The notes under the pieces: generated by a model
What the model saw: the letters and a program-made list of their open reading frames with translations, nothing else
Databases searched by the model: none
Told to the model about the DNA's origin: nothing
From: Saccharopolyspora galaxeae
GTDB taxonomy: Bacteria > Actinomycetota > Actinomycetes > Mycobacteriales > Pseudonocardiaceae
Length of the DNA stretch: 64,000 nucleotides
Assembly: GCF_016526145.1 (NCBI RefSeq)
Contig: NZ_JADDUE010000001.1
Location: 620,001-684,000 of the forward strand
Direction: 5' to 3'
Position numbers and translations under genes: made by a program
Part shown: in pieces, positions 33,936 to 44,713 of the stretch
Layout: every line of letters begins with the position of its first letter
Numbering within the stretch: the first letter of the stretch is position 1

Positions 33936-34898
33936 TCAGCGATGGGAGCGGACCCCGAGCAGCACGTCCTCCCAGGACGGAACGATCGGGTGGTTCTTGC
34001 GCCGCCGCGCAGGCTCGGTGTTGCGGGCCGCCTCGTCCTCGATCGCTTCCACGTCGTCCTCGTCGGCCTGCTCGACCAGCCCGGCGGGCGGCTCTTCTTC
34101 CTGCTCGGACGTGGCCTGCGGCTGCGGTCCGGTGTCCAGGTCCAGCGCCGGAACCGTCGGAGTCGGCTCGGCGACCGCGGTCGGCTCTGCGACCGGAGCG
34201 GGTGTGCTGACCGGCTCCTCCGGCTCCTCCGCGAGTTCTTCCGCGCCTTCCTGCTGCTCCAGCTCCAGCGCCTCGCGGGCCAGCGCGGTCACCGGGCGCA
34301 CCGTGCGCAACGGCCGGTTCGGCGACGGATCCAGCAGGTCGGTGGCGTGGTCGTCGATCGCGGCGACGGTGCCGCCGTGCGCACCGGGGTGGAAGACCCA
34401 GTGCGCCCGGTTCTCCGAACGACCCGCCTGCCACTGCAGCCGCACGACCCATTTGCCGTCGTCCCCGCGCCAGGCGTCCCAGTCGGCGTCGCTGAAGTCG
34501 TGCCCGCGCATCCCGAAGGTGTGCGCGACGACCTCGCCGAGGGTCTGGACGTCCGGGCCGTCCTCGCGCACCGGGTGCGCGCGCTGCGAACGCTCCGCGA
34601 TCTGGGCGCGTTCCAGCAGCACCGGATAGGCGTAGCGCTCGACCCGCTGCTCCGGCACGCCGGAAGAAGCCGCGACGTCCTCGACGGAGGCGCCCGCCCG
34701 GATGCGGGCCTGGATCTCGCGGGGGCGCAGTTGCGCCTCCATCTCGATCTGCACCTGGCCCAACCGGGTCAGATCACCGCGCGCGGCCGCGCGCAGTCGC
34801 TCGTCGGCGGGCACCGAAAAACGGTCGCCGTTCTCCGGGTCCTCGCAGATGACGGTCTCACCGTCCTCGTCAAGCCCGACCACCCGCAGCGCGCGCAT
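33936..34898 (-). CDS. sepH: Cell division protein SepH (DUF3071)
   Basis: A 320-residue protein that stimulates FtsZ ring assembly in Streptomyces and mycobacteria. The N-terminal SepH domain runs from MRALRVVGLDEDGETVICED through QAQLRPREIQARIRAGASVED-like sequence (an HTH-like segment, about 60-100) to FGMRGHDFSDADWDAWRGDDGKWVV. A long Glu/Pro/Ala-rich disordered linker follows (about 210-295), and the conserved C-terminal tail is RRKNHPIVPSWEDVLLGVRS. ATG 34898 has GGGGAGG upstream. It lies downstream of serC on the same strand, as in M. tuberculosis (Rv0883c, Rv0884c). Confidence 0.92.
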   Translation of the reverse strand: MRALRVVGLDEDGETVICEDPENGDRFSVPADERLRAAARGDLTRLGQVQIEMEAQLRPREIQARIRAGASVEDVAASSGVPEQRVERYAYPVLLERAQIAERSQRAHPVREDGPDVQTLGEVVAHTFGMRGHDFSDADWDAWRGDDGKWVVRLQWQAGRSENRAHWVFHPGAHGGTVAAIDDHATDLLDPSPNRPLRTVRPVTALAREALELEQQEGAEELAEEPEEPVSTPAPVAEPTAVAEPTPTVPALDLDTGPQPQATSEQEEEPPAGLVEQADEDDVEAIEDEAARNTEPARRRKNHPIVPSWEDVLLGVRSHR

Positions 34899-35072
34899 AC
34901 GCCAGCCTCCCCGGTCACTGTCGTCACCAAGCTGTGACCGTAACCCGGCGTGCCCGCTTGACGGAGGGGGCGCGCCGGGTTCGGTGTCGCTTCGTGACCA
35001 TCCTCTCCGTCCCCGATCTTGCCTGAATGGCGGTCGACTTGCGAACTCGTGGCCGAACCCGGCCGCCGTGTT

Positions 35073-35089
35073 GATCACTGCAAGTGATC
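35073..35089. promoter_or_regulatory. GATCACT-GCA-AGTGATC palindrome upstream of sepH
   Basis: A perfect 7-bp inverted repeat with a 3-nt centre, 175 bp upstream of the sepH start and 76 bp past the serC stop. Its low GC content and symmetry look like a protein-binding site rather than a terminator. The same half-sites occur at 2624-2638 upstream of rpf. Confidence 0.5.
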
Positions 35090-35164
35090 GATCTCAGTTC
35101 GGGGACACGGACGTGTCGGCCGCTATGGTGCGCCGACGACCTCGGGAGACCGGCTGCGCCGCGC

Positions 35165-36960
<1,796 letters not shown>

Positions 36961-36998
36961 GGGAGCGGTGGCGGGCCGCCGGCCGGCCCGCCACTCCC
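36961..36998 (-). terminator. Terminator downstream of citA
   Basis: TGGCGGGCC (36969-36977) pairs with GGCCCGCCA (36985-36993), extended by GGGAG/CTCCC at the ends (36961-36965 and 36994-36998) across a 3-nt bulge. It begins four bases beyond the citA stop. Confidence 0.65.
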
Positions 36999-37002
36999 GG
37001 TC

Positions 37003-38133
37003 TCATGCCACCGCGACCGGCAACGGCGAGACGGAGTCCCAGCCGTCGACCTGCTGCGGCGAGCGGGCCTCCGGGCCGACGTAGTGCGCCGACGGCCGCA
37101 CGAGCCGCCCGGTGCGCTTCTGCTCCAGCACGTGCGCGGACCAGCCCGCGGTGCGGGCGCAGGTGAACATCGCGGGCATCATCTCGGTCGGAACCTGCGC
37201 GAAGTCCAGGATCACCGCGGCCCAGAACTCCACGTTCGTCTCGATCGGGCGGTCCGGGCGGCGCTCCCGCAGCACCTCGAGAGCGGCGCGCTCCAGTTCG
37301 GCGGCCGCTTCGAAGCGGGGCGCGCCGAGCTGCTCGCAGGTGTTGCGCAGTACCCGGGCTCGCGGGTCCTGCGCGCGGTAGACGCGGTGACCGAATCCCA
37401 TCAGCCGGTCGCCGCGGTCCAGGATGGACTCGACGACCTTGCGCGCATCGCCGGTGCGCTCGGCTTCAGCCAGCATCGGCAGCACTCGCGCGGGAGCGCC
37501 GCCGTGCAGCGGACCGGACATCGCACCGACCGCGCCGGAGATCGTGGCCGCGACGTCGGCGCCGGTGGAGGCGATGACACGGGCGGTGAACGTGGAGGCG
37601 TTCATGCCGTGCTCGGCGGCGGAGACCCAGTAGGCGTCGAGCGCCTGCACGTGCGCCGGGTCCGGCTCGCCGCGCCAGCGGGTCAGGAACCGCTCGGTCA
37701 CCGTGGCGCACTCGTCGACGCGGTTCTCCGGTACCCGCGGCAGGTCCTCGCCGCGGGCGGACTGCGCCACGTAGGAGAGCCCGAGGGTGGTGGTCCGGGC
37801 GAGCTGGTCGCGGGCCTGCTCGTCGGTGATGTCCAGCAGCGGCTCGAACCCGTAGGCGGGTGCCAGCATCGCGATCGCCGCTTGCGCATCCACCCGCACG
37901 TTGCCGGTGCGCACCGGCAGCAGTGCCGGGCCGGTGGCGGGCAGGCCGCCGCCGAACCGGCCGTCGACCAGCAGCTGCCACACGTCGCCGAAGGACACCC
38001 GACCGGCCAGGTCCTCGACGTCCACGCCTCGGTAGCGCAGCGCACCGCCGTCCTTGTCCGGTTCGGCGATCTCGGTCTGGAATGCGACCACGCCTTCCAG
38101 GCCGGGGCGGAAGTCGGTGGGTTCGTTGCTCAT
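37003..38133 (-). CDS. citA: Citrate synthase, second paralogue (CitA-like)
   Basis: A 376-residue citrate synthase condensing acetyl-CoA and oxaloacetate. The signature SGPLHGGAPARVLPML contains an active-site His, and MGFGHRVYRAQDPRARVLRNT contains the second His and Arg of the family; a later FTCARTAGWSAHVLEQ corresponds to the C-terminal acetyl-CoA binding region. It is shorter than GltA2 at 48167 and lacks the N-terminal extension, matching Rv0889c (citA). It could be a methylcitrate synthase, but no prp genes are nearby. ATG 38133, with GAGGAGACGAGG upstream. Confidence 0.9.
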   Translation of the reverse strand: MSNEPTDFRPGLEGVVAFQTEIAEPDKDGGALRYRGVDVEDLAGRVSFGDVWQLLVDGRFGGGLPATGPALLPVRTGNVRVDAQAAIAMLAPAYGFEPLLDITDEQARDQLARTTTLGLSYVAQSARGEDLPRVPENRVDECATVTERFLTRWRGEPDPAHVQALDAYWVSAAEHGMNASTFTARVIASTGADVAATISGAVGAMSGPLHGGAPARVLPMLAEAERTGDARKVVESILDRGDRLMGFGHRVYRAQDPRARVLRNTCEQLGAPRFEAAAELERAALEVLRERRPDRPIETNVEFWAAVILDFAQVPTEMMPAMFTCARTAGWSAHVLEQKRTGRLVRPSAHYVGPEARSPQQVDGWDSVSPLPVAVA

Positions 38134-38782
38134 GGTGGCCTCGTCTCCTCGTCGAGTCGTTCCGGGCGGCCGCGCGCGGGACGCGCGGCGGGACGTGGCG
38201 GGGTGCATGAGCACGAGGACTTCAGCGGTCGCGGTCGCAGCCTGTGCTGTGCCGGTAACAGTGCACCCGCCGGAGGCGGCGAGGCAATCGCCGCGAAGTC
38301 GCCGACGACCTCGGAATGGCGAAGATCACACGGCTTGCGGCGCCCGGTGGATATGACATTTCGAAGAATGGCCCGCAATGCCGGATCAATTCCTGTTTCG
38401 CACTGCCACTACGCAGCGGTGGCGGCGTCGCAGCGGCATTGTGCGCCCCGCTCGGCAGAACGCCCGGTCCGCGGCCCTCCGCGATGTGGCCGGTGATCGC
38501 TGCAGGGCCCGGCGGGTGATCACTGCGCGACCAGGTCGGTGACCGGCGAACCCGGTGTTGACCAGGGCGCACGACTCTGCCGTCCGGGTGTGCGTGCGGT
38601 CACTGCATCGTTTGCGGAATCGATCGTGACCTTCGGCTCGGTTCGGCCTAGGTTCGGAGTCCGTTTACCGTCATAGCGGGTGCCGTGGCGCACCGCGACC
38701 GTCTCCGGGGACGGCGCGGCTCGTAACCTCCGGCGCTGCCGGTCGTCGGGCGCACACCAGTCGGGTCAGGGAGGAAGTTCGG
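38134..38782. other. Divergent control region of citA and pdxH
   Basis: About 650 bp with no convincing gene on either strand. It is less GC-rich around 38330-38450. The word TGATCACTGC (38518-38527), one half of the palindrome seen at 2624 and 35073, occurs here without its partner half. The promoters of citA (left) and pdxH (right) must lie here, but no clear -10/-35 pair could be fixed. Confidence 0.4.
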
Positions 38783-39451
38783 ATGTCGGAAAGCACCACG
38801 AGCACCGCCAACGGCACGTTGTCCGCCATGCGGGTGTCCTACGAGGCCGGCTCCCTGCAGGAGCACCTGCTCGCGCCCACCTGGCACGAGCAGCTGCGGG
38901 TGTGGTTCGACGAGGCGGTGCAGGAGCAGGTACCGGAACCGAACGCGATGGTGCTCGCGACCGCGGATGCCGACGGGTTCCCGTCCTCCCGGACCGTGCT
39001 GTGCAAGGGCTTCGACGAGCGCGGCCTGGTGTTCTTCACGAACTACACCTCCTCGAAGAGCCACGACCTGTTCGCCACCCGCGTCGCCGCCGCCACCTTC
39101 CCCTGGCTGACCTTGCAGCGGCAGGTGAACGTGCGCGGCGAGGTGGAGAAGGTGCGGCCGGAGGAGACCGCCGAGTACTGGGCGGTCCGGCCCCGCGGGT
39201 CGCAGCTCGGTGCCTGGGCCTCGCCGCAGTCCCGGGTGGTCAACGGACGCGACTCGCTGCAGTCGGCGCTCAACGGCATGGAACGGCGCTTCGCCGAGGC
39301 CGAGAAGGTGCCGGTGCCGCCGCACTGGGGCGGCTGGCGGATCCGGCCGGAGGCGGTCGAGTTCTGGCAGGGCCGTCCGGACCGGCTGCACGACCGGCTC
39401 CGCTTCCGGCGCGACGACGACAACTGGAGCGTGGAGCGGTTGGCTCCGTGA
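38783..39451 (+). CDS. pdxH: Pyridoxamine/pyridoxine 5'-phosphate oxidase PdxH
   Basis: A 222-residue FMN enzyme that makes pyridoxal 5'-phosphate. Conserved blocks are NAMVLATADADGFPSSRTVLCKGFDERGL (in pieces), FFTNYTSSKSHDL, RQVNVRGEVEKV, RPRGSQLGAWASPQS and the C-terminal WGGWRIRPEAVEFWQGRPDRLHDR segment with LRF and the final RLAP. ATG 38783 follows AGGGAGG. It lies divergent from citA. Confidence 0.95.
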   Translation: MSESTTSTANGTLSAMRVSYEAGSLQEHLLAPTWHEQLRVWFDEAVQEQVPEPNAMVLATADADGFPSSRTVLCKGFDERGLVFFTNYTSSKSHDLFATRVAAATFPWLTLQRQVNVRGEVEKVRPEETAEYWAVRPRGSQLGAWASPQSRVVNGRDSLQSALNGMERRFAEAEKVPVPPHWGGWRIRPEAVEFWQGRPDRLHDRLRFRRDDDNWSVERLAP

Positions 39452-39468
39452 TTCTGCGCCCTCGGGCA

Positions 39469-39519
39469 GCGCTGCGGACCGCTGACGGCGGGCGGCTCTG
39501 AAAGACCGGTCCGCAGTGC
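39469..39519 (+). terminator. Hairpin downstream of pdxH
   Basis: A 12-bp stem (39469-39480 with 39508-39519, core CTGCGGACC/GGTCCGCAG, one G-U pair) with a 27-nt loop, starting 18 bp after the pdxH stop. Confidence 0.5.
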
Positions 39520-39528
39520 CGAGACCCA

Positions 39529-39600
39529 GCAGCACTGAAGACCTGCAGCACTGGAGGAGGCGGCGCTAAAACCAGCAGCGCTGACGCCTCGCAGCACTGA
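39529..39600. repeat. Four spaced copies of GCAGCRCTGR
   Basis: GCAGCACTGA at 39529, GCAGCACTGG at 39545, GCAGCGCTGA at 39575 and GCAGCACTGA at 39591, with start-to-start steps of 16, 30 and 16 bp. It lies between pdxH and an MFS gene in non-coding DNA. Possibly a protein-binding array or a decayed tandem repeat. Confidence 0.45.
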
Positions 39601-39744
39601 CCCCGCGGGGTGCAAGATCGTCGGGATCACGTGTCCCATCGGTCGTTTTTGCCTTGCTGGGGCGGATTTCGACGCGATGCGGCCGGTCGGGTGCATCACA
39701 AATCGCGGTGTCCGCGATGCGTGCGATGGCTAGGCTGGCCGCTC

Positions 39745-41046
39745 GTGACTCAGCGCAGCGGTGGCACGGCGCAAACATCCGGAGGGTCCCGGCGGACGTT
39801 GCGGGGACTGCTCGGCAAGATCGTGCTGGACACCCGGCCGCTGCGGTATCCCGCCTACCGGCGGTTGTGGATCTCCAGCATCGTGACCTCGGTGGGCGCC
39901 CAGTTCAGCGCGGTCGCGGTGCCCAAGCAGCTCTACGACCTCACCGGGAACTCGGCCTACGTCGGATTGGCCGGGGTGTTCGGTCTCGTCCCGCTGCTGG
40001 TGTTCGGGCTCTGGGGCGGCGCGGTCGCCGACACCGTGGACCGGCGCAAGCTGTTGCTGTTGACCAACTCCGGGTTGGCTTTCACCTCGATCCTGCTGTG
40101 GCTGGTGGCCGCCTCCGGGGTGGGTTCGGTGTGGCTGGTGCTGGTGCTGTTCGCCGCGCAACAGACGTGCTTCGCGGTGAACATGCCGACCCGCAGCGCC
40201 GCCATCGCCCGGTTGATCCCGGCGCCGCTGCTGCCGTCGGCGCAGGCGCTGGGCTCGACGATCTTCCAGCTCGGTTCGATCGTGGGTCCGTTGCTGGCGG
40301 GGGCGTTGTTGCCGTTGCTGGGCTTGTCGGTGCTCTACCTCGTGGACGCGTTGGCGCTGACCGTGGCGGTATGGGCGGTGTTCCAGCTGCCCGCGCTGCC
40401 GCCGCTGGACGGGGCGCCGACCTCGGCCGGGCTGCGGTCGGTGCTCGACGGGTTCCGCTACCTGGGCGGGCACGCGGTGCTGCTGGCGTCGTTCCTGATG
40501 GACATCATCGCGATGGTCTTCGGGATGCCGCGGGCGCTGTACCCGGAGCTGGCCGAGCGAGTGTTCGGCGACCCGCCCGGCGGCGGTGCGGCGCTGGGTG
40601 CGTTGTACGCGGCGATCCCGCTGGGCGCGTTCGCGGCCGGCGTGCTGTCCGGTTGGCTGCACCGGATCCAGCGGCACGGGGTCGGAGTGACGACCGCCGT
40701 GGTCGCCTGGGGTGTGGCGATCGTGGGCTTCGGGCTCGCGGACTCGCTGTGGCTGGCCGCGTTGTTCCTGGCCGTCGGCGGCGCGGCCGACCTGGTGAGC
40801 ATGGTCTACCGCAGCGCGATGTTGCAGGCCGCGGCCACCGACGAGATGCGCGGACGCATCCAAGGCGTGTTCACCGTGGTGGTGGCGGGCGGTCCACGGC
40901 TGGCCGACGTGCTGCACGGCGCCGGCGGCTCGGCCGCGGGTGCGCAGGCCGCGAGCGCGGTGGGCGGCGTACTCGTCGTGGTGTTCGCGGCGCTGGCGGC
41001 GGTGTGCCTGCCCGCTTTCTGGCGCTACCGCGCGCCGACCGAATAA
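39745..41046 (+). CDS. MFS transporter (MFS_3/EntS-like)
   Basis: A 433-residue transporter with twelve membrane segments. It shows PLRYPAYRRLWISSIVTSVGAQFSAVAVPKQLYDLTG in pieces and the loop GAVADTVDRRKLLLLTNSG, both characteristic of the MFS_3 (enterobactin exporter EntS, macrolide efflux) group, and is a relative of the gene at 25994. The substrate is unknown. GTG 39745 is the nearest start to the conserved region. The preceding 290 bp contain the pdxH terminator and the small repeat array. Confidence 0.85.
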   Translation: MTQRSGGTAQTSGGSRRTLRGLLGKIVLDTRPLRYPAYRRLWISSIVTSVGAQFSAVAVPKQLYDLTGNSAYVGLAGVFGLVPLLVFGLWGGAVADTVDRRKLLLLTNSGLAFTSILLWLVAASGVGSVWLVLVLFAAQQTCFAVNMPTRSAAIARLIPAPLLPSAQALGSTIFQLGSIVGPLLAGALLPLLGLSVLYLVDALALTVAVWAVFQLPALPPLDGAPTSAGLRSVLDGFRYLGGHAVLLASFLMDIIAMVFGMPRALYPELAERVFGDPPGGGAALGALYAAIPLGAFAAGVLSGWLHRIQRHGVGVTTAVVAWGVAIVGFGLADSLWLAALFLAVGGAADLVSMVYRSAMLQAAATDEMRGRIQGVFTVVVAGGPRLADVLHGAGGSAAGAQAASAVGGVLVVVFAALAAVCLPAFWRYRAPTE

Positions 41047-41270
41047 CCACCGGAACGGAGCAGTACCTGCCTCCAGCGGTGACGGAACGGACTCGGTTTC
41101 GCCCGGTGACTCTTCCGATCGCGTTGCTTCCGGGCGCCCGCGAGACGGCGGGAAACCCGGATTCGCGGAGTCCGCTGCGCCGTTCGCACCAGCCCGGCGC
41201 GGCGCGGTGGCAGCGCGTTCCGCAGGGCCGCCACAAGATCGCCTGGACGTGGCGGGCACACTCTCCTGCC

Positions 41271-42665
41271 ATGGCGAACGACACGACCGAGCAAGGCGAG
41301 GCTCCGGACGGTGCGCAGCCCGGCCTGAAACGGGTCATGGGGCCGAAACTGCTGCTGTTCTTCGTGGTGGGCGACATCCTCGGCACCACCGTGTACTCCC
41401 TGACCGGCAAGGTCGCAGGCAAGGTCGGCGGGGCGTTGTGGGTCCCGTTCGTGGTGGCTTTCGTGGTCGCCTTCCTGACCGCGTGCAGCTACCTGGAACT
41501 GGTCGGCAAGTACCCGAAGGCCGGTGGCGCTCCGCTGTACGTGCACCGCGCGTTCGGCGTCCACTTCATCACCTTCCTAATCGCGTTCGCGGTGATGTGC
41601 TCCGGCATCACTTCGGCCTCGTCGGCCGCGCAGGCGTTCAGCGGTGACTACCTGGAAGAGATCTTCCCGGTCAGCAGTCCCGTCGCGCTGATCATCGGGC
41701 TGTTGTTCCTGATCGTGCTAGCCCTGATCAACTTCCGGGGCGTGGGCGAGTCGGTGAAGATGAACGTGGTGCTGACGTTCATCGAGCTGTCCGGGCTGGT
41801 GATCGTGATCGGCTTCGGCGCCTACGCGCTGCTGGCGGGCAGCTCCGACCCGAACGTGCAGCCCGACCCGAGCAGGCTCACCCAGTTCTCCACGGATTCC
41901 TCGCCGCTGTTCGCCGTCACGTCGGCGACCGCGCTGGCGTTCTTCGCGATGGTCGGTTTCGAGGACTCGGTGAACATGGCCGAGGAGACCCGCGACCCCG
42001 TCAAGACGTTCCCGCGCGCGCTGCTGTTGGGCCTGGGCATCACGGCCGCGATCTACCTGGCGATCGCCGTGATCACGTCCACGCTGGTGCCGACCGATGA
42101 GCTCGCCGCGTCCTCCGCGCCGCTGCTGCTCGTGGTCGAGGCCGCGGCGCCGTGGTTCCCGGGCATCCTGTTCTCCGTCATCGCGCTGTTCGCGGTCACC
42201 AACACCGCCTTGATGAACATGCTGATGGCCAGCCGGCTCGTGTACGGCATGTCGAACGAGCGGATCATCCCTTCGGCGTTCGGCCGGGTGCACCGCAGCA
42301 GGCAGACGCCGTGGGTGGCGATCCTGTTCACCAGCTTGCTCGCGGTGGTGCTGGTGAGCACGTTGAACATCGAGGACTTGGGCAGCACCACCTCGCTGCT
42401 GCTGCTCGCGGTGTTCGCGGTGGTCAACATCGCGGTCTTGGTGCTGCGCCGGGAGAAGGTCGAGCACGAGCACTTCAAGGCACCCACCTGGGTTCCGGTG
42501 CTCGGCGCGATCCTGTGCGCGTTCTTCGCCAGCCCGCTGTCCGGCCGCCCGGTCGACGAATATCTGATCGGCGGACTGCTGCTGCTGGTCGGCGTGGTGT
42601 TCTGGGTGGTCAACCGGCTGATCGTGGGACGGGTCGAGTTCGACCCGGAGGCGTTGAACAAGTAG
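41271..42665 (+). CDS. APC-superfamily amino acid permease
   Basis: A 464-residue permease with about twelve membrane helices. LFFVVGDILGTTVYSLTGKVAG carries the G-D-x-L-G-x-x-V/Y form of the first-helix substrate motif, and FFAMVGFEDSVNMAEETRDP matches the conserved APC loop (GFE/D-x-x-x-x-AEE-x-x-x-P). It probably imports an amino acid or amine; specificity cannot be read. ATG 41271. A textbook terminator follows at 42681. Confidence 0.87.
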   Translation: MANDTTEQGEAPDGAQPGLKRVMGPKLLLFFVVGDILGTTVYSLTGKVAGKVGGALWVPFVVAFVVAFLTACSYLELVGKYPKAGGAPLYVHRAFGVHFITFLIAFAVMCSGITSASSAAQAFSGDYLEEIFPVSSPVALIIGLLFLIVLALINFRGVGESVKMNVVLTFIELSGLVIVIGFGAYALLAGSSDPNVQPDPSRLTQFSTDSSPLFAVTSATALAFFAMVGFEDSVNMAEETRDPVKTFPRALLLGLGITAAIYLAIAVITSTLVPTDELAASSAPLLLVVEAAAPWFPGILFSVIALFAVTNTALMNMLMASRLVYGMSNERIIPSAFGRVHRSRQTPWVAILFTSLLAVVLVSTLNIEDLGSTTSLLLLAVFAVVNIAVLVLRREKVEHEHFKAPTWVPVLGAILCAFFASPLSGRPVDEYLIGGLLLLVGVVFWVVNRLIVGRVEFDPEALNK

Positions 42666-42680
42666 CCCGCAGCCTTCGCG

Positions 42681-42723
42681 AAGCCCCGTTCCCGCCGCGG
42701 GAATCCGCGCGGGAACGGGGCTT
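42681..42723 (+). terminator. Strong terminator after the APC permease gene
   Basis: A perfect 15-bp stem (AAGCCCCGTTCCCGC, 42681-42695, complement 42709-42723) with a 13-nt loop, followed by TCGTTCG. It starts 15 bp past the stop. Confidence 0.85.
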
Positions 42724-42767
42724 TCGTTCGGCCACGCCGCGGCGCCGGAAGCTCTAGAGTGGTCGGC

Positions 42768-43694
42768 GTGAATGATCCAGTTCCCGCGACCGGCCGCCAG
42801 TTCGAGATCGCGCACGGCGCGGCCCGCGCGGTGGTCACCGAGGTCGGGGCGGCGCTGCGCGCGTTCGAGGTGGACGGGGTGGCGTACTCCGAGAGCTACC
42901 ACCCGGACCGGCTGCCGCCGGGCGCGGCGGGTGGGGTGCTGGTGCCGTGGCCGAACCGCGTCGCCGACGGCCGCTGGGTGCTGGAGCGCGAGCCGCAGCA
43001 GCTCGCGCTGACCGAGCCGGACCGGCACAACGCCATCCACGGCCTGCTGCGGCACACGGTGTGGACGGTCGTGGAGCACGCGGAGTCGACGATCGTGCTG
43101 CACGCGATGGTCCCGGTGCAGCCGGGCTGGCCGGTGCCGCTGCTGACCTCGATCGGCTACGCGCTGGACGAGTCGGGGCTGACCGTCACGCACACCGTGG
43201 AGAACCTGGGCGCCCGCGCCGTCCCGTTCGGCGTCGGGGTGCATCCGTACCCGCGGGCCGGTTCGGCCGAGACCGACGACTGCACGTTGAAACTGGCCGC
43301 GGCGACGGTGCTGCCGGTGGATCCGGAGCGGCTGCTGCCGGTGCGCCCACCGCGTTCGCTGGAGGGGGACGAGCAGGAGTTCCGCCGCGGCCGCAGGCTC
43401 GCCGGGGTGCTGCTGGACACCGCGTTCGGCGGTGCGGAGCCGCTGCCGGACGATCCGGATGAGCTGGTGCGGCACTCGCTCACCGCGCCTTCCGGGCACG
43501 GTGTCGAGCTGTGGGCCGATCCGGTGTTCAAGTGGGTGCAGGTCTACACGGCCGACGAGTTCCCCGGCCGCGGCCGCGCGGTCGCGATCGAGCCGATGAC
43601 CTGCCCGCCGGACGCGTTGAACTCCGGCATCGACCTGATCACGCTGCCACCGGGGGAGAACTGGATCGCCCAGTGGGGCCTGCGCCCGTTCTGA
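42768..43694 (+). CDS. Aldose 1-epimerase (mutarotase family)
   Basis: A 308-residue galactose-mutarotase-like enzyme interconverting anomers of aldoses. Conserved sites are PWPNRVADGRW, RHNAIHGLLRHTVW with an active-site His, FGVGVHPYPRAG with the second His, and the acid region AVAIEPMTCPPDALNSG with the catalytic Glu. GTG 42768 is preferred: TAGAGT (42755-42760) is a -10 match seven bases upstream, suggesting a leaderless mRNA. GTG 42759 would add three residues. It is separated from the permease by a strong terminator and so probably has its own promoter. Confidence 0.9.
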   Translation: MNDPVPATGRQFEIAHGAARAVVTEVGAALRAFEVDGVAYSESYHPDRLPPGAAGGVLVPWPNRVADGRWVLEREPQQLALTEPDRHNAIHGLLRHTVWTVVEHAESTIVLHAMVPVQPGWPVPLLTSIGYALDESGLTVTHTVENLGARAVPFGVGVHPYPRAGSAETDDCTLKLAAATVLPVDPERLLPVRPPRSLEGDEQEFRRGRRLAGVLLDTAFGGAEPLPDDPDELVRHSLTAPSGHGVELWADPVFKWVQVYTADEFPGRGRAVAIEPMTCPPDALNSGIDLITLPPGENWIAQWGLRPF

Positions 43695-43825
43695 CGGCCG
43701 CCGGGTGCCGTGCCCGGTAAGACTAGTTGGGCCATTCGGGTGTCATCGCCGAATTCGCGCCCCTCCTGGTGCGCGCGTCGTTAAGTTGCGGCAGGTCTCA
43801 GGATCGGCGCAATGATGATGGGAAT

Positions 43826-44332
43826 GTGCTCTTGCTGAAAAGAATCGCCGTCTTCGGCGCGGCTGTTGCCCTTACGATGTCGTTTCCCGGCTTAGCGCAG
43901 GCGGATACTGAGCCTGCGGGCCCAGCGGCTCGGACGACCGTCCTCAAGTACAGCGGCGGCGAGTGCGAGATGAAGTCCGACAACCCGCACTGGTCGCGAG
44001 GAGCCCAGTCGGTGATCTTCAAAACTCGGGTCGAGTGCGCTGGTACCGAGGCGCCGACCGTGCGGATCACCGGCGACATGTTCTACGTGGAGGGCGGTCT
44101 TCCCGGTCTTCCGTCGGATGCCCCGACGCGCCCGGTCGGGCATTCCGAGCTCCAGCAGGTGGTCCCGATCGGCGATACGGTCACCTATTACACGCCGCTT
44201 GAGGACGACCCCAGCAAACTGACTGCGTTGGGTACTTACCAAGGGACTGCTGTGGGAGAGATCGTGGCGCCTGTGCACAGCAATCTCAACCCCTTCACGA
44301 CGGCGCGGGCATATGTCGTCCCGCGGCTATAG
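43826..44332 (+). CDS. Secreted protein of unknown function, atypical base composition
   Basis: A 168-residue protein with a clear signal peptide (LLLKRIAVFGAAVALTMSFPGLAQAD, cleavage near AQA). The mature part has two cysteines (SGGECEMK and TRVECAG), which could form a disulfide, and is predicted beta-rich (VIFKTRV, TVRITGDMFYV, VTYYTPL). No family is recognised. Third codon positions are clearly less GC-rich than in neighbouring genes (codons such as CTT, GTT, AAA and ATT are frequent), suggesting acquisition from elsewhere. GTG 43826 is the start that best fits the signal peptide. The next small gene begins nine bases after its stop and shares the composition. Confidence 0.65.
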   Translation: MLLLKRIAVFGAAVALTMSFPGLAQADTEPAGPAARTTVLKYSGGECEMKSDNPHWSRGAQSVIFKTRVECAGTEAPTVRITGDMFYVEGGLPGLPSDAPTRPVGHSELQQVVPIGDTVTYYTPLEDDPSKLTALGTYQGTAVGEIVAPVHSNLNPFTTARAYVVPRL

Positions 44333-44341
44333 GATCGACCG

Positions 44342-44644
44342 ATGTCGAATCGACAGGAGCCATCCGATAGGTGGGTACCGGACGCCAGGACGATTCACTG
44401 GGCGTTCGGGCGTTCCCACGAGGACCGGATCAAAGACGCCATTCGACTCGATGTCCGTGAACGCGGGCGCGACCTCGACCCGGATAGCGATGACTACTGG
44501 AAGCTCCTCGCGGAGGTCGCCATCGAGGCCGTTCTCTATGACCTCGTGGACATGGCGAAGGAGGAGGGCACGGCTTTCACCAGTGACACGTACCGGATCG
44601 TCGACGAACCAGGGCCTCGGTCATCGACCTGGCGCATGAAGTGA
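44342..44644 (+). CDS. Small soluble protein of unknown function paired with the secreted protein gene
   Basis: A 100-residue charged, probably helical cytoplasmic protein (RSHEDRIKDAIRLDVRERGR, YWKLLAEVAIEAVLYDLVDM). No domain is recognised. ATG 44342 has AGGA at a suitable distance. By hand count about a quarter of its codons end in A or T, against a few percent in typical genes here, like its upstream neighbour. The nine-base gap indicates co-transcription. A secreted protein followed by a small soluble one can be an effector/immunity-type or envelope-stress pair, but nothing in the sequence proves this. Confidence 0.6.
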   Translation: MSNRQEPSDRWVPDARTIHWAFGRSHEDRIKDAIRLDVRERGRDLDPDSDDYWKLLAEVAIEAVLYDLVDMAKEEGTAFTSDTYRIVDEPGPRSSTWRMK

Positions 44645-44713
44645 GCCGCGCGCTTCGGACGGGGCAGGGCGGCCGGTCGCGTCACTGAAGGGCAGCACCG
44701 CTGCACATGAGCA

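Noticed and set aside
39654-42665. A 1003-codon frame that would fuse sequence overlapping the MFS gene to the APC permease
   Set aside because: The first 539 codons are an out-of-frame reading of the MFS gene; the permease starts cleanly at ATG 41271.
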